Assembly: GCF_037389425.1 (NCBI RefSeq)
Contig: NZ_JBBHKR010000041.1
Span: 1-64,000, forward strand
DNA from: Stygiolobus sp037389425
GTDB lineage: Archaea; Thermoproteota; Thermoprotei_A; Sulfolobales; Sulfolobaceae
Direction of reading: 5' to 3'
Length of the DNA stretch: 64,000 bases
Program-made: the position numbers and the translations under genes
The notes under the pieces: generated by a model
The model's database searches: none
Told to the model about the DNA's origin: nothing
Seen by the model: only the letters and a program-made list of their open reading frames with translations
In this document: positions 12,279 to 20,993 of the stretch, one piece after another
Layout of the letters: every line of letters starts with the position of its first letter
How positions within the stretch are numbered: position 1 is the stretch's first letter

Positions 12279-12660
12279 ATATCTTTTATGAGTGGAAGAA
12301 TATAATTTTCGACCGTATCTAAGCAGTCGGACGCAAATTCTGAGTCAATATCAACTAATGAATATTGTCCTTCAGCCCTGCTTAACCAAGATTGAGTCTT
12401 TCCTCTTTTCTTTTACTAACTTTTCAATTTCTTTATTATCTGGTCAGTTGTGCTAGTACTGAGAGTAATTTCCTTATATTGTGTGTTTGTGGGAACAAGT
12501 AACCTAAGAGAAGATAAGTGGATTTTATAAGCAGTTCGGCTGATATCTGGCAGTTAGTAGCGGAAACGTCGTACAATCCTTCATTAAACGCCTCTTTTGC
12601 AATCCTCAAGTATTTTAACGCTCTTTCACAGAGTAATTTTGCGTTATTTATTGAGAACAT
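12248..12660 (-). pseudogene. HEPN protein of HEPN-MNT module, broken by two frameshifts
   Basis: The first 74 residues (MFSINNAKLLCERALKYLRI ... FPQTHNIRKLLSVLAQLT) match the HEPN protein at 13345-13749. The frame then breaks near 12437. The next part (DNKEIEKLVKEKRKDSILVK) is in a second frame to about 12380, and the C-terminus (SRAEGQYSLVDIDSEF ... LIKDIWGEKWCYKG) is in a third, ending at the TAG at 12248-12250. All three pieces align in order with the intact paralogue, so this is one decayed gene. It overlapped the MNT gene at its 3' end. Confidence 0.8.
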
Positions 12661-13030
12661 TAATTAAATGTAGCAAAGTTAACTTATAATATCTAGATCG
12701 CCTTATTGCTGTGTAACTTACCTTCCTTTTTTTTTCTTTTATCCTTTGCACTTTCTAAGGGATCATAAAGCGGCGAATAAAGCCGTTAATCTTATGATTA
12801 GTGTGTCTAAAATACTGTTAGTCTGTCTCGGTATTCGAATTATTTAATTGCGTAATTTGTGCCTCAGTGATTTCGCTGAGGGAGTCCCCGATAAGAACTC
12901 TTAAAATTGCATCCGTGTGATAAAGAGAAGAAAGCGAAACAATGGCGTAAGTGTTGAGACTGATCTAGATTGGAAATAAATAGATTCTGTGTAGCTTACC
13001 AGAAGATGAAGAAAGATAATTACTTTTTAC
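12661..13030. other. Intergenic region
   Basis: About 370 bases. A T-rich run at 12724-12745 lies here. GGATCATAAAGCGGC...GCCGTTAATCTTATG near 12762-12797 can form a hairpin. No gene is seen. Confidence 0.4.
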
Positions 13031-13372
13031 TTACCTAATTACCTCATATATACCAGCGAACTTAAGGAACTCCTCCTCATCTTTCTCGTCAATCAGGTTT
13101 AAGTCTAAAATCTCTGAAATCTCTTCAGGCAGAGATAAGTGGATTTTAACCAGCAAGTCTCTTACGCGAGTGATGTCTAACCCCTTAACGACTAACGCTA
13201 TGTCGAGGTCACTACTCCCCATTGCCTTACCTTTTATCACAGATCCGTACACTATAGCTTCCTTTACTTCGGCGAACTTACGTGCCGTATTCAAAGTTAG
13301 TGAAGCTATCTTCCTCCAATTCTCTTCCAAGTACTTTATCCTCTCTAGCCCGAACACCACTTGTCTCCCCAT
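13031..13372 (-). CDS. MNT-type nucleotidyltransferase, HEPN-MNT antitoxin
   Basis: This 113-residue minimal nucleotidyltransferase has the canonical motif: G43-S44 (VYGSVIKG) followed by S54-D55-L56-D57 (SSDLDIALVV), with a later acidic residue (EILDLNLIDE) as the third metal ligand. It overlaps the upstream HEPN gene by 28 bases (13345-13372), and the two are certainly one operon. Known HEPN-MNT pairs are type VII toxin-antitoxin systems in which the MNT protein AMPylates a Tyr of HEPN; that activity here is inferred from the intact motif. It is paralogous to the MNT at 11940-12278. Confidence 0.9.
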   Translation of the reverse strand: MGRQVVFGLERIKYLEENWRKIASLTLNTARKFAEVKEAIVYGSVIKGKAMGSSDLDIALVVKGLDITRVRDLLVKIHLSLPEEISEILDLNLIDEKDEEEFLKFAGIYEVIR

Positions 13373-13749
13373 ACCTCCTTTACAAGCTCAATTATTTTTT
13401 TAGCCGTATTTAAGCAAATTTCTGCGTCCTCTTTTTCTAAACCGTAAGAGAAGTATTGTCCCCTTTGTCTTGCGTCTTCCAATAAAATCAACTCGCTCCT
13501 CTTCTGTCTAACGAAAGTAGCTATTTTGTCCTTTAAAGCTAGCGAAGAAAGAGTCGATAAGAGTTTCCTTATCTCATGGGTTTCAGGAAATGAATAACCT
13601 AAAAACGCAATAGTCGCTTTAATTGCCAACTCAGCGGATATCTGTGACATGAGACCTGAAGCGTTATAAAGACCCTTGTTGAAAGCGTCCTCAGAAGCCT
13701 GAATGTATTCTAACGACCTTTTACAAAGTGATATATGAAGCTCGTGCAC
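13345..13749 (-). CDS. HEPN-domain protein, toxin partner of MNT
   Basis: This 134-residue helical HEPN (COG2250-like) protein has an N-terminal helix with CKRSLEYIQASEDAFNKGLY, the QISAELAIKATIAFLGY packing helix, the conserved H in FPETHEIRKLL, and DARQRGQYFSYG where family members carry the active-site Arg/Tyr region, then KEDAEICLNTAKKIIEL. It is the first gene of an intact HEPN-MNT operon and its 3' end overlaps the MNT start. By family knowledge it is a probable ribonuclease toxin neutralised by AMPylation. Confidence 0.88.
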   Translation of the reverse strand: MHELHISLCKRSLEYIQASEDAFNKGLYNASGLMSQISAELAIKATIAFLGYSFPETHEIRKLLSTLSSLALKDKIATFVRQKRSELILLEDARQRGQYFSYGLEKEDAEICLNTAKKIIELVKEVWGDKWCSG

Positions 13750-13990
13750 ATGAAACCATCACATTATAAATTATTAACTTTTACATTCGTCCTCATGCAC
13801 TTTTTAGATCCATCCCAATTTAGGCACTATATCCTACGAAATACAGAAGTGGTTTCCGGACTATCATAAAATGCTACGAACGATACTAGAACGTTTTCTA
13901 AGTTTAGTGAGCGATGCTTAGTGGGTACGGTATGGACATACTCGAAGTAGAAAGCTAACATGAAGTAAATTGCCTGAGAGGTTATACGTT

Positions 13991-15175
13991 TTATTGCTTA
14001 AGCACATTCTTAAACACCCACAAGGCGAGGACAATATAACCGAGTAAGAGTTCTGAGACGACCATTACAACGTCCTTTTGTCCTACCAATAGCTCCAGGT
14101 AAGACAACAAAATATTCCCCAAAGCACCGAAAATACTGCCTAGGGTTGCGAGTATGCCGTTATAAGACGCAATAATTTCTTTAGGTAACTTCATCTGGAA
14201 AATAGGACTTGCAAATGAGCTGTAAAGGGTCAAGGAAAGCCAATAAAAAACTATAAGGATTAAAGAAAACTGAGGCTGGACAAAAGCTAGAGAAACCAAA
14301 AGTATCGCGGGGATAAGACCCCTGAAAAATATAAAGATATAATATAGATTATTTCTGTATTTTTCTACCTTAATTTTAGTAAAAATTAGAAGTGAAACAC
14401 TACTGTACGCTATTGTCATCGAGTAGTAGATCATGTAGTTGAGGACGAAATAGGACTGTGCAAAAAACACTAGAAAGGTCGGTAATAGACCGCCTATAAA
14501 GTTTGCGAAAAGTGTATCTATAGGGAAGAACGTCACCGCCCGATCCTTTTTAAACGCTGAAATTGAAAGGGAGAAGGGGAGTTTAGCACTACCAGTGCCT
14601 TTAGGGTATTTAATCTTGAAAATTAAAGGAGTATGTATTAACAACATGAATAAGCCGAGGACTAAAAGTAGTGATCTTAGTCCGATTATGAAAAAGGTTA
14701 GGTACAAGAATACGATCGCCGAAGCGGTTCTCACAATGTTTACAGTAATCCACACCACTCTGTACTCTGAGGCAGAATTTACCAAATTCCTTAATACCTT
14801 TACGTGGTTTGTCCCCTTAAAAGAGTGTATAGTGACAATCACAGTATAAGCTAGGAAAATAAAACCTAGTTCAAAACGGTAAAGGAAATAAAATAGTAAA
14901 AAAGAAGTTCCGCTTAACAGTGAAAGTATTAGATCATACCTCCTAGTGTTTACTATATAATCTGTTAGGAAACCTGCTATACCGCTCAAATGCCCCAGAA
15001 CGTAAGAAATGCTAAGTAAAGCTCCTACCAGTAACGGGTTTTTAGTCTGTAAGAAAAGGTAAGCTGGAAATACTGCCGAGATGATTATTACAGGCTGTAG
15101 AAAGTGCTGTAAAAGGTAAAGCCTGACGTTAGTATTAGATAGTATTTTACTCGGCTTCGACTCCAACAACTTCAC
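13991..15175 (-). CDS. MFS-like membrane transporter linked to peptide maturase relic
   Basis: This 394-residue protein has about 11-12 hydrophobic segments and few charged residues outside loops, arranged as two halves split by a basic loop near residues 190-210 (FKIKYPKGTGSAKLP). That suits a major-facilitator-type exporter. No strong signature motif lets me name the substrate. Its start overlaps the 3' end of the decayed radical-SAM/SPASM gene by 29 bases, so the two were co-translated. That context suggests export of a modified peptide, as in RiPP clusters, but no precursor peptide is recognisable. The frame is intact although its partner is ruined. Confidence 0.7.
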   Translation of the reverse strand: MKLLESKPSKILSNTNVRLYLLQHFLQPVIIISAVFPAYLFLQTKNPLLVGALLSISYVLGHLSGIAGFLTDYIVNTRRYDLILSLLSGTSFLLFYFLYRFELGFIFLAYTVIVTIHSFKGTNHVKVLRNLVNSASEYRVVWITVNIVRTASAIVFLYLTFFIIGLRSLLLVLGLFMLLIHTPLIFKIKYPKGTGSAKLPFSLSISAFKKDRAVTFFPIDTLFANFIGGLLPTFLVFFAQSYFVLNYMIYYSMTIAYSSVSLLIFTKIKVEKYRNNLYYIFIFFRGLIPAILLVSLAFVQPQFSLILIVFYWLSLTLYSSFASPIFQMKLPKEIIASYNGILATLGSIFGALGNILLSYLELLVGQKDVVMVVSELLLGYIVLALWVFKNVLKQ

Positions 15176-16169
15176 CTAACTCGTGTAATTTAGGACAGCC
15201 TCTACTCAACGGTGAAAGGATATATTTAGCCCATCTGTTGATTTTACTTTCATCAAGTACTATGCTTCCATCTCCTTCCATGTAGCCTACTGATTCATTA
15301 TCTATTATTACAGTTAGAGGACATTTGAATAATTTACCATCATTTCTTATAATTGTAGAAAACGGATACAGCGCCTGACATAAATCATCCATCGCTGGAA
15401 CACTATCAATTTGAAGTAACGTGTCTTTATCTGGAATGTTCAAGCCTAGTTGCGTAGCATACATATATAATTCTTGAATTATTTCCATATCTTTTTTTTA
15501 GGTTCTATGACTTTTAGATTTTTATCGTTGTCTCCACCAGATCTAGTCACGGGGAAAAAGTGAAGTAATATCTTTTATCTGTGCTAAAGTAATTCGACGC
15601 TAAGTCTAAGAATTTCTTAATTGAGTCTAAATTATCTGGCATTACGTTTGATCTTAATAAACATAAAGAAATTATCAGTTACATTTCTTGTTTGAATAAG
15701 ATTCTTAAATATTTTATCGAACGTAGGCTTACCATTTAATAATGGTCTAAGCTTATCATGAGCATCTTTATAACCGTCTATTGTCACCTGAAATATCTTT
15801 ACACCTTTTTCTAACAAGACCTTGAATTTCACTGTATCTAATAAGAGGTAACCATTAGTTATAATCCTACCAACTGTATCTATTTTATACATTTTCGCTA
15901 TCGAATTAGTGAAATCCACAATATCTATAATAGTTTTAAAATCTAGTAACGGCTCTCCTCCATATCATCTGATATGAACTTTTCTGAAAAAGCCAGTTTT
16001 AATATTATTTTCTAAAAATAATTTTATCCTTTTTGTCATCCCTGATGTAGTTATTATATTTTTAATTTTATTATGGTCATTCTCGTAGAAGTACACACAT
16101 CTAAAATTACACCAACTAGATGGAATGATAGTTATCGAAAAATTTTCTTATCTTGTATTTTTCTATCAT
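15147..16169 (-). pseudogene. Radical SAM/SPASM peptide-maturase-like gene, heavily decayed
   Basis: Conceptual repair gives a protein of about 340 residues. It starts at ATG 16169 (MIEKYKIRKFF, preceded by GGTGAGTGGG). A frameshift in a T run is followed by the cluster motif region CNFRCVYFYE: the usual CX3CX2C has lost its third Cys to Phe (TTC, 16088-16090). Then comes an in-frame TGA (15965-15967) just before YGGEPLLDF, the radical-SAM GGEP motif. Next are RIITNGYLL and FQVTIDGYKDAHDKLRP, typical SPASM-family strands, then further frameshifts near 15640, 15545 and in the A run near 15490. The last 113 residues carry SPASM-like Cys (DLCQALYPF, GKLFKCPL, SRGCPKL). The gene is inactive by any reading. 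Confidence 0.85.
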
Positions 16170-16239
16170 CCCACTCACCTAACTTACATATATGTGTTAT
16201 TATGGGTCGGACTTTCATTGAGGCTTCATGAATTTGTAT

Positions 16240-16425
16240 CCAACCTCTCGTCCTCATTCCCCTTATTTCCCTCCCCATGCCGTCTACGGGAGTTAAACCA
16301 CTCCCTTCAAGGATATGGGGAGCCTCATCAAACCCATCCTCCCCCTCACATTGCTCATCGAGTTCACTGTAGGGCTCTCTTTTACATGATAGTACGTAAC
16401 TACAAAATTTATAAACTCTCATGAG
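16240..16425 (+). repeat. Conserved structured element, solo copy
   Basis: This segment matches the region just upstream of the AbrB/TnpB-like unit (42430-42600). The core ATGCCGTCTACGGGAG and ACCACTCCCTTCAAGGA are near-identical in both, and CTCCCCATG...CATGGGGAG-type arms plus GGGAG/CTCCC form a hairpin. Both copies continue through TTGCTCAT / CTGCTCAT and end in a TATA box before an ATG (AAATTTATAAACTCTCATG here). Here no TnpB-like gene follows, so it is a solo relic or a stand-alone RNA gene. The strand of any transcript is unknown. Confidence 0.6.
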
Positions 16426-16796
16426 AAGAGCTAGGAATGTTAAATAATATCAAATGGCGTAAAATTCACGGTTTATCTGAAACTGTTGTCAACGGCTAAT
16501 TTTACGCTAAATTATAGCTAATTGAATTTTTACTTTTATTTTTAGAAAAATATGAAGAGAAAGAAGGGTTTTTTACACATCAAAAGAACCTTGGGCCTTA
16601 AACTTTCACTCTTCTGTTTTTCATTCTTAGATCTCTTAGTAGTAGTTATACATACAGATTGATTTTTTTCTCAGTAAACTGGGGAGTTTATACAATTATT
16701 CTCACGTTGTAGATTTAACGTTAGGATCCAACCTCATTCTTTGCTCAATTTTTCAAAATTGGATGAGAAGAAAAGCTTAATAGTTGAAAAGATAAG

Positions 16797-16890
16797 TAAT
16801 GAATTAGGGATGAGGGGGTCAGGTCAGACCCACGGCGTCCTATCATAGGTCAACTCGTGTCGTGTTCATCATCCCCTCATCCCCGATTTC
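16797..16890 (+). ncRNA. Candidate structured RNA: long-stem hairpin
   Basis: GGGATGAGGGG (16807-16817) pairs perfectly with CCCCTCATCCC (16873-16883). Inside are GGGTC/GACCC (16816-16820 with 16827-16831, partly competing with the outer stem), CACG/CGTG (16831-16834 with 16856-16859) and CCTA-TCA-TAGG (16839-16849). The fold is GC-rich in an AT-rich surrounding. It is not a canonical tRNA, C/D or 5S RNA. A 14-base sequence TAATGAATTAGGGA at its 5' edge recurs at 17047-17060. Confidence 0.4.
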
Positions 16891-17046
16891 TACTTCTGTT
16901 AAAACATTTTTAAAAACTTTTTTGTTTTTTATCTTCACCCTTTTATTATCACAATATGAATATTATAACAGTTCCTTTGTTTCATTATTTTCTTTTACTT
17001 TACAAAGAAAGGGGTTAAGGGGCGAAGCCCTTATACTAGAAGACTT

Positions 17047-17165
17047 TAATGAATTAGGGAGGAGGTAAGTTAGGTTAGGGAGGTAAGGGAGGTTAGTTAG
17101 TAGGTAAGGAGGGCAAGCAAGGTAAGCAAGACTAGGTTAGCAGGACAAACCGGGGTTAAGGGACT
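17047..17165 (+). repeat. G-rich degenerate repeat tract
   Basis: About 115 bases of imperfect tandem units AGGTAAG / AGGTTAG / AGGGAGG (for example AAGTTAGGTTAGGGAGG). The coding strand is almost free of C until about 17110. It resembles telomere-like or G-quadruplex-prone DNA and does not encode protein. It starts with the 14-base sequence that also begins the hairpin at 16797. Confidence 0.5.
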
Positions 17166-17394
17166 AAAACTATGTTTTTCATAATAATTCTATCCAACTA
17201 ACTTCAAATCCCGCATATATACATAAAAGATAAACATATGTAACATTTATAATTATACCACAAAATTAAATTCATTTTTCAGAATGTTTACACTTAAATT
17301 CACTGTTTCTATTATCTGAGATTAAAAATTATCGCCAATGAAATTTAGCTTGTTACTTAAATTAAAAAAACGTCTAATTGGTTACTCTTTTAAT

Positions 17395-17931
17395 TTAGGG
17401 CTTTGCGGTTAGCGATACTTTATCTGGAAAGTGAGTCATAAACTTCTTCACTTTTGGGCTTATAACTAACCTACAGTATGGTTGATTAGGGTGTTTTTCG
17501 AAGTATTTATGATGGTATTCTTCAGCCTCATAAAAGTCGTCAAACGGCTTTAATTCTGTTACTACTTTTTTACCGAGTTTTTTCTCTACTTCTTCAATAA
17601 CTTCTTCTGCTATCTTACGTTGCTCCTCGTTGTGGTAAAGTATAATAGATCGGTACTGAGGACCTACATCATTCCCCTGTCTGTTAGGAGTTGTAGGGTC
17701 ATGGATCTCAAAAAAGATCTCTAAGAGTTCTCTATAGCTTATGACAGAGGGGTCGAAAGTTATTTGGACTACTTCCGCATGTCCTGTTAAGCCTGTACAA
17801 ACGTCATCGTAAGTGGGATTATGCATCCAACCTCCGGCGTACCCAGGCTTAACGTCTATTACTCCTTTTACCCTTGAAAAAACCGCTTCTGTGCACCAAA
17901 AACACCCTCCGCCCAGTGTAGCTTTTTCCAT
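17395..17931 (-). CDS. msrA: Peptide methionine-S-sulfoxide reductase
   Basis: This 178-residue MsrA reduces the S epimer of methionine sulfoxide in proteins. The catalytic motif GGGCFWC (C10, C13) is at the N-terminus, followed by GYAGGWMHNPTYDDVCTGLTG, HAEVVQITFDP and GNDVGPQYRSIIL, all MsrA hallmarks. The length is normal. It stands alone, with an AT-rich 3' flank and its promoter presumably in the 220-base gap to the MFS gene. Recycling would use a thioredoxin-type donor encoded elsewhere. Confidence 0.97.
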   Translation of the reverse strand: MEKATLGGGCFWCTEAVFSRVKGVIDVKPGYAGGWMHNPTYDDVCTGLTGHAEVVQITFDPSVISYRELLEIFFEIHDPTTPNRQGNDVGPQYRSIILYHNEEQRKIAEEVIEEVEKKLGKKVVTELKPFDDFYEAEEYHHKYFEKHPNQPYCRLVISPKVKKFMTHFPDKVSLTAKP

Positions 17932-18150
17932 AAATTCTGGTCAATGTTTACAGTATTAAACTATTGTTAGGAAAAATTTTACGCTTGGAAAAGGGTTTTT
18001 TGACTATTTCGAGAATGAAGATATTAGCAGGAGAACATGCTTTCTTATTTTCCCGATTTGGTATTAGCTAGGAATAACGATCTGAAGCAAGAATTATGCT
18101 ATTCAGTTATATAGTTAAGGGTGAGAGGTTTAGTCATTATCTCTAGGATT

Positions 18151-19476
18151 CTAAGCCCTGGAAACCAAATTTCCGATTTTATCCAGTTCTTGTCCCTTCG
18201 TTTCTGGTACTAGAAATAGTGTTATCAGTGCTGATAACAACGCTACTAAACCGTAAATTCCTACCATTCCACCTAATCCTATAATCGAAACTAGTGAAGG
18301 GAAGAGCGAAATTACAGTGGCCGAAGCTGTCCTATCGACAGCTACACTAATAGCTTGTGAAGTCCCCCTAACTTTAGTGTGGACCAGCTCTGGAGTGACC
18401 ATACCTGAGCCTATTATTGACGCAGGCCCCATTGCGGAGAATAGATAGTTTAGCATGTAGAAAGTCAGACCTAAAACCGCTCCTTCTCCGGTGAGTTGGT
18501 TAGCCTTAGGCAAGCCGAAAATAGAGGGGTCTAAAAGCAGTAGTGAATAAAGGATTAACCATGTTGAAACTCCGGTGTAGCCTATAATTATAAGCGGTTT
18601 TCTCCCTATCTTGTCTATCAAGAGTATGCAGAGTAATTGACCCGGAATTCCCGCAAAGAACTGGGCGATGTAAGTGAACATTATAGGTGTTATTCCCAAG
18701 TTATAGGCAATGGTTATAGGACCGTAAATTGCAAAGGTGGAGGAGTAAACGTCGTAAAGTAACCACAATATTGCAGATACTATTATTAGGAAAAGAGAGG
18801 ACGCAAACCTCTGTTTGAAGCTCTCAGTATCAACGTTAACACGTAGGCTCACCCCTTCTTTCTCTAAGTTCTTGATTTCCTTCTCTATCGGTTTCACTCT
18901 TGAAAGGAAAAGTAAAGTTTCGCTCAGCTTTCTTCTGGCGAATATGACGGAAAGTGCAGGGATTGCTCCGAAGCCTAATACTATCCTCCATGCTATTGAG
19001 GATGGTAATGGTAAGGTGACTTGGTCTACGAACGCTGCCAGTACTGCTCCCAGACCCCACATTACGGCGAAAGTTATTACCATTGCCTTTCCTCTCTTAT
19101 CCTTATCGGCGTTTTCAGCAACAATTATCGGTGATAGTACGTAGTCTGCACCGACCCCCATACCGAGTAATAGCCTCGATAAGAAGAGTTCATTATAATT
19201 TTGTAAGAAGGCTTGTAGTGCGGCTCCTATTGCCATTAGAGTGACGTCTATTCCGTACATTCTCTTTCTTCCTTCTAAATCGGAAATTAAACCGAACAAT
19301 AACGCGGAGAACGCCGCACCGAGATAAGATCCCGCGACCAGTAAGCCCTCTGATAACTTATTCATTGGTATAAATGCAGAGATTGTGTAGATCATTAATG
19401 ATAATGAGTATAAGTTATAACCGTCTGAAAATACCCCCATTCCGGAGATGAGTACTGATCTCCAAGTCAGCTTCAT
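18151..19476 (-). CDS. MFS transporter, phosphate/organic-ion symporter (PHS/sugar-porter-like)
   Basis: This 441-residue protein has 12 transmembrane segments. MFS motif A is present after TM2 (GLISDLEGRKRMYG, residues 62-75). GMGVGADYVLSPIIVAE matches the fourth-helix signature of proton-coupled phosphate and metabolite symporters (PHS family), and LLIDKIGRKPLII is the second motif A. The C-terminal PETKGQELDKI is typical of sugar/phosphate porters. It is a single gene with its own upstream region shared divergently with elp3. The substrate (phosphate, sugar or organic acid) cannot be fixed from the sequence. Confidence 0.85.
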   Translation of the reverse strand: MKLTWRSVLISGMGVFSDGYNLYSLSLMIYTISAFIPMNKLSEGLLVAGSYLGAAFSALLFGLISDLEGRKRMYGIDVTLMAIGAALQAFLQNYNELFLSRLLLGMGVGADYVLSPIIVAENADKDKRGKAMVITFAVMWGLGAVLAAFVDQVTLPLPSSIAWRIVLGFGAIPALSVIFARRKLSETLLFLSRVKPIEKEIKNLEKEGVSLRVNVDTESFKQRFASSLFLIIVSAILWLLYDVYSSTFAIYGPITIAYNLGITPIMFTYIAQFFAGIPGQLLCILLIDKIGRKPLIIIGYTGVSTWLILYSLLLLDPSIFGLPKANQLTGEGAVLGLTFYMLNYLFSAMGPASIIGSGMVTPELVHTKVRGTSQAISVAVDRTASATVISLFPSLVSIIGLGGMVGIYGLVALLSALITLFLVPETKGQELDKIGNLVSRA

Positions 19477-19598
19477 GAGTAGATTTAGTATATACTTACA
19501 GTTAAAAATTTTGATTATTTACTTTTAGACATATTTCGTTATATAGTAGGAGAGAATATCTGACTATTTTAAATACTCACGCGAGATCAAATATCGTA

Positions 19599-20993
19599 AT
19601 GTTATTGAGGAAGCCCGTCAGGATGTTATCTGGCGTTACTATCGTATCGATTATGACAGCTCCGCACAGATGCCCTCACGGTAAGTGTATTTTCTGTCCC
19701 GGGGGCGTTGAGTATAACACGCCTCAAAGCTACTACGGTAAGGAACCGACTTTGATGAGAGCTATTGAGAACAACTATGACCCGTTTTACCAAGTTCAAT
19801 CACGTTTAAGGCAGTATGAGTTAAACGGTCATACCCCGAGTAAAGTAGAACTTATAATAATGGGAGGGACTTTTTTAGCTACTCCTTTAGATTACCAAGA
19901 GTGGTTTGTGACCCAAGCGTTAGAGGGAATGAACAGATATCCGAACCCCACAAAGCCTGGGTTTGTGTATTTGGAAGATGCTCAGGTAAGGAATGAGACT
20001 GCTACGGTCAGATGTGTCGGGATGACCGTTGAGACGAAACCGGATTGGGGAAAGGAGAGAGAGGCTAAGCAGATGCTAAGGTTGGGAGTTACTAAAGTGG
20101 AACTGGGAGTTCAAACTGTCTATGATGAACTTTTGATGAAGAGTAATAGGGGTCACACTGTAAAAGACTCAATAGAGTCTACAAGGATTCTAAAGGATAA
20201 AGGTTTCAAGATAGTCTATCATGTGATGCTAGGTCTACCTGGTTCTGACCCCGATAAGGATCTTGAGGGGTTCAAGAGGCTTTTTTCAGATCCGGACTTC
20301 ATGCCAGATATGCTGAAGATTTACCCTACTTTAGTGGTCGAGACAGCACCTTTAGCTGAGCTGTGGAAGAGGGGGCTCTACAAGCCTTACGACACTGATA
20401 CGCTAGTGGAACTGATTTCCGAAATGTATCGATATATTCCCCCGTGGGTTAGGGTAATGAGAGTACAGAGGGACATCCCTGCTCCGATAATCTTAGACGG
20501 TAATAAGAAGGGTAATTTGAGGGAGTTAGTGGAGGAGAGGTCGTTGGAGAAAGGTATTAAGATAAATGAGATAAGGTTCAGGGAAGTGGGGATTAAATGG
20601 TTACACACGGGTAAATTACCTCAAGGAGAGCCTAAGTTAAAGAAATATGTTTACGAAGCGAGCAGGGGGACGGAGGTCTTCCTCTCCTTTGAATATGATG
20701 ACGGTACGCTAGTCGGATATTTAAGGTTGAGGAAGCCCTCCGATGTCGAAAAGGTTACTATAGTGAGAGAACTCCATATCTACGGTCTTGAGACTCCGGT
20801 GGGTTTGTGGGATGACCTAAGTTTTCAACACAAGGGGTACGGTTCAAAGCTCTTAGCTGAGGCTGAAAGAGTCTCTTCCGAAGAATTTGACGCAAAAAGG
20901 ATCTTAGTCCTTTCTGGTATAGGTGCTAGAGAGTATTATAGGAAGAAGGGGTATCATAACTCTTATCCTTACATGGAAAAAGAGTTGGTTTAG
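19599..20993 (+). CDS. elp3: Elp3-type tRNA uridine-34 carboxymethylation enzyme
   Basis: This 464-residue archaeal Elp3 combines a radical SAM and a GNAT acetyltransferase domain and modifies the wobble uridine of tRNAs (cm5U34-type chemistry). The 4Fe-4S motif is C25-PHGK-C30-IF-C33, followed by the Elp3 signature YYGKEPTLMRAIENNYDP and ELIIMGGTFLA. LGVTKVELGVQTVYDELL and GLPGSDPDKDLEGFKRLF are SAM-barrel motifs. The C-terminal acetyl-CoA loop is QHKGYGSKLLAEAE and the end ...SYPYMEKELV is standard. The start ATG 19599 follows TTTTAAATACTC at a leaderless spacing. It converges with the next gene (four-base overlap at the stops). Confidence 0.96.
   Translation: MLLRKPVRMLSGVTIVSIMTAPHRCPHGKCIFCPGGVEYNTPQSYYGKEPTLMRAIENNYDPFYQVQSRLRQYELNGHTPSKVELIIMGGTFLATPLDYQEWFVTQALEGMNRYPNPTKPGFVYLEDAQVRNETATVRCVGMTVETKPDWGKEREAKQMLRLGVTKVELGVQTVYDELLMKSNRGHTVKDSIESTRILKDKGFKIVYHVMLGLPGSDPDKDLEGFKRLFSDPDFMPDMLKIYPTLVVETAPLAELWKRGLYKPYDTDTLVELISEMYRYIPPWVRVMRVQRDIPAPIILDGNKKGNLRELVEERSLEKGIKINEIRFREVGIKWLHTGKLPQGEPKLKKYVYEASRGTEVFLSFEYDDGTLVGYLRLRKPSDVEKVTIVRELHIYGLETPVGLWDDLSFQHKGYGSKLLAEAERVSSEEFDAKRILVLSGIGAREYYRKKGYHNSYPYMEKELV

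Larger units (their letters stand above)
16170..17394. other. Long non-coding stretch
   Basis: About 1.2 kb without a credible protein gene; open frames here are short, low-complexity and lack a coding look. Supported contents, listed separately: a conserved structured element (16240-16420), a strong hairpin (16797-16890) between 14-base direct repeats, and a G-rich repetitive tract (17047-17165). Confidence 0.6.

Noticed and set aside
12508..13152. Shared string of about 15 bases (GATAAGTGGATTTTA) in the two HEPN-MNT modules
   Set aside because: It falls in different reading frames of unrelated genes (HEPN relic and MNT), so it is probably chance in AT-rich coding DNA.
16132..16422. Minus-strand open frame through the conserved structured element
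   Set aside because: It runs through the duplicated element, whose other copy is not open in this way; the conservation is at structure level, and there is no coding look.
16802..16885. tRNA interpretation of the 16.8 kb hairpin
   Set aside because: A seven-base acceptor can be drawn, but no five-base T-arm with TTC loop or anticodon arm fits.
16862..17068. Open frame of low complexity (Phe/Ser/Leu-rich)
   Set aside because: It arises from T-rich DNA and the G-rich repeat; it has no domain, start signal or conserved composition.
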